From the NCBI GenBank assembly GCA_036244855.1, contig BQKZ01001022.1, positions 131,366 to 152,925 on the forward strand: 21,560 nt of DNA, written 5' to 3'. The position numbers and the translations under genes are program-made. Positions 20,253 through 21,560 of the stretch are shown here, piece by piece. Every line of letters starts with the position of its first letter. The stretch's first letter is position 1. Source of the stretch: Temnopleurus reevesii. Lineage: Eukaryota > Echinodermata > Echinoidea > Temnopleuroida > Temnopleuridae. The notes beneath the pieces were generated by a model. It saw only the letters and a list, made by a program, of their open reading frames with translations. It searched no databases and had not been told where the DNA came from.

Positions 20253-20287
20253 TTTTGAACCCCCCAAAAAAGGGGTGGGGGGTTATA
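20253..20287. repeat. 35-bp hairpin insertion in the second haplotype
   Basis: AACCCCCC at 20258-20265 pairs with GGGGGGTT at 20277-20284. The other copy reads straight through (ccaaatagttcc, near 17727), and TA is repeated at both edges. Confidence 0.65.
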
Positions 20288-21430
20288 GTTCCTGGTCATA
20301 TTTTGCTGAGATATTTCTCACATACTCTTTAGGATATTTGTGTAGAATATTTGTGATAATATCAGATTAATATTGAATTATAGGATATTTATTGATACAA
20401 TTTTTTTTTTTCAAGCTGAAAGTTTAGGTGCACAGACGTTAGACCTTCCATCATAACAGTCATACCATTTTTTGATCCCTTGACATTTTGCCATCAAACT
20501 AGTATTATTTGATCAAACTGTTAACTTTGATGAAAGCAAATTTACAATAAATTGTGTACACATGAAACAATTTGCTGACAATTCTCACCATTTTCCTGAG
20601 TGGAGAGACTGCGACCGGCAAACCCGGAGATTAGCGTCCAGATTACGTGCGCGTGTCACATAAAAATTGCAACTATCGGCAGCAGAAGTCCAAATACACA
20701 CAGCTAACCATCCACAAAACAAGTCCAAAAGCTAATTAAATTGCATTTTGTAAACAGAAAAATGGTTTTTAAATGTTATTTTCTTTTCCCTCCTTCCACA
20801 TTTCAAGAAATGTATTGAAAATTTAAATGATTTTGACGTTAAAAAGTGTAAACTTGAGCCAACTTAACAAACGTTTGTTGGTCGAATCTGGTGCAAAAAT
20901 CATCACCGACACACTATCGCACGCTTCCATACGATTGTACACGAATTGAATACATCACGCGCATCTGGGCACTAATCTCCGGGTTTGCCCTGTGACTGTT
21001 CCATCAATTGAACTTTAATATCACAATACAAATTGTGATTTTTTCATGAACCAGAGGCAGAGCACTGCACAGTGTAACTGACATTATTACATGTACAGTG
21101 TAAACCATTAAAACTGCTGACACCTCAGCAGTTCTCCAGCAAACAGAGGAATTCAACAAAGAAGAAGATCTTTTTTCATTATTATTTAGTGAATTTGAAA
21201 TTGAAATTTGAAGTCTTTGGACTTTGAAGCCTTATTATTTTCCGCAAAAAGATTTGAAAATAATTATATATTTCAAGGTATATATTATAGTGCAAAACAT
21301 TACAATATAAAATTGCTTGTGGAAAACTATGCAAATAATTGTGACCCCATCATAAAATTTCTACCGTACAGCCAGAAGATGAGAGATAGAGAGCAGATGT
21401 GATGTCTGTCACTCTGTGTGTGTGTAGACC

Positions 21431-21560
21431 TAGCTATGGATAGCTCCCTGGAATAGTTTTTGACATTTTTTGACATTGTCACTACTCCAGAGAGCTATGG
21501 AGTAGGTGCTATACCGTGCGTGTAGCAGAGGGAAATGTGATTTGAAAAGCTCCCCAAATC
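21431..21560. repeat. Haplotype-specific sequence with an imperfect hairpin, cut by the window edge
   Basis: Homology to copy 1 stops here. Within it, atagctccctggaatagt is matched in reverse complement near 21480-21497 with three mismatches, around two gacattt words. It may be the end of an insertion that extends past the window. Confidence 0.35.

Larger units (their letters stand above)
19635..21430. repeat. Overlap block C, copy 2
   Basis: It begins directly after the N and repeats 17118-19233. It lacks the 369-bp element and has its own 35-bp hairpin at 20253-20287 and a short tandem repeat near 20330-20355. Homology stops near 21430. Confidence 0.85.

Overview
The window is eukaryotic nuclear DNA: AT-rich, dominated by introns and repeats, with one spliced gene on the minus strand and no bacterial-type features. 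The mix of short inverted-repeat transposons (TTAA, TTA and TA target sites), an AAT-repeat/AGCGCT hairpin repeat, a tRNA-type SINE and high divergence between apparent alleles suggests a marine invertebrate deuterostome. A sea urchin such as Strongylocentrotus is my best guess; this is inference, not identification.

The gene runs right to left, from about 17.5 kb (possibly 19.4 kb) down to 5.77 kb. I rebuilt seven coding exons whose splice sites all obey GT-AG and whose phases all fit: 17432-17350, 16592-16532, 15719-15615, 12018-11881, 10589-10533, 8385-8253 and 6977-5773. They encode 593 codons: a start MGHGAS that fits the N-myristoylation consensus, a low-complexity N-terminus, a coiled coil over about residues 49-260, and a long Ser/Arg-rich tail with a short amphipathic helix near the C-terminus. 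I do not recognise the family. Codon 235 is an in-frame TAG (6850-6852) inside otherwise continuous coiled coil, so as written the allele is broken, or the base is wrong. The true end carries six consecutive in-frame stop codons.

Three single N characters (3286, 14488, 19634) mark contig joins. In each case the sequence right of the N repeats, with small substitutions and indels, sequence already seen to the left (from 2308, 11927 and 17118). The simplest reading is that two haplotypes were laid end to end. This duplicates coding exon 1 (17350-17483 and 19880-20013), gives a truncated second copy of exon 4 (14489-14580), and inflates intron 3. Because the copies behave as alleles, they act as natural filled/empty site pairs and define several insertion polymorphisms exactly: a 1467-bp TTA-flanked element (Harbinger-like), a 369-bp TA-flanked MITE, a 354-bp TTAA-flanked MITE (piggyBac-like), and a 35-bp hairpin.

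Layout: 1-2307, no gene seen, one polypyrimidine tract. 2308-4605, first overlap pair. 4606-5700, spacer and a G/C-run inverted-repeat element next to the gene's 3' end. 5719-17483, the gene, with introns full of MITEs and retroelement fragments. 17484-19633, upstream region with a possible noncoding first exon. 19635-21430, second-haplotype copy of exon 1 and its surroundings. 21431-21560, start of a haplotype-specific sequence with a hairpin.
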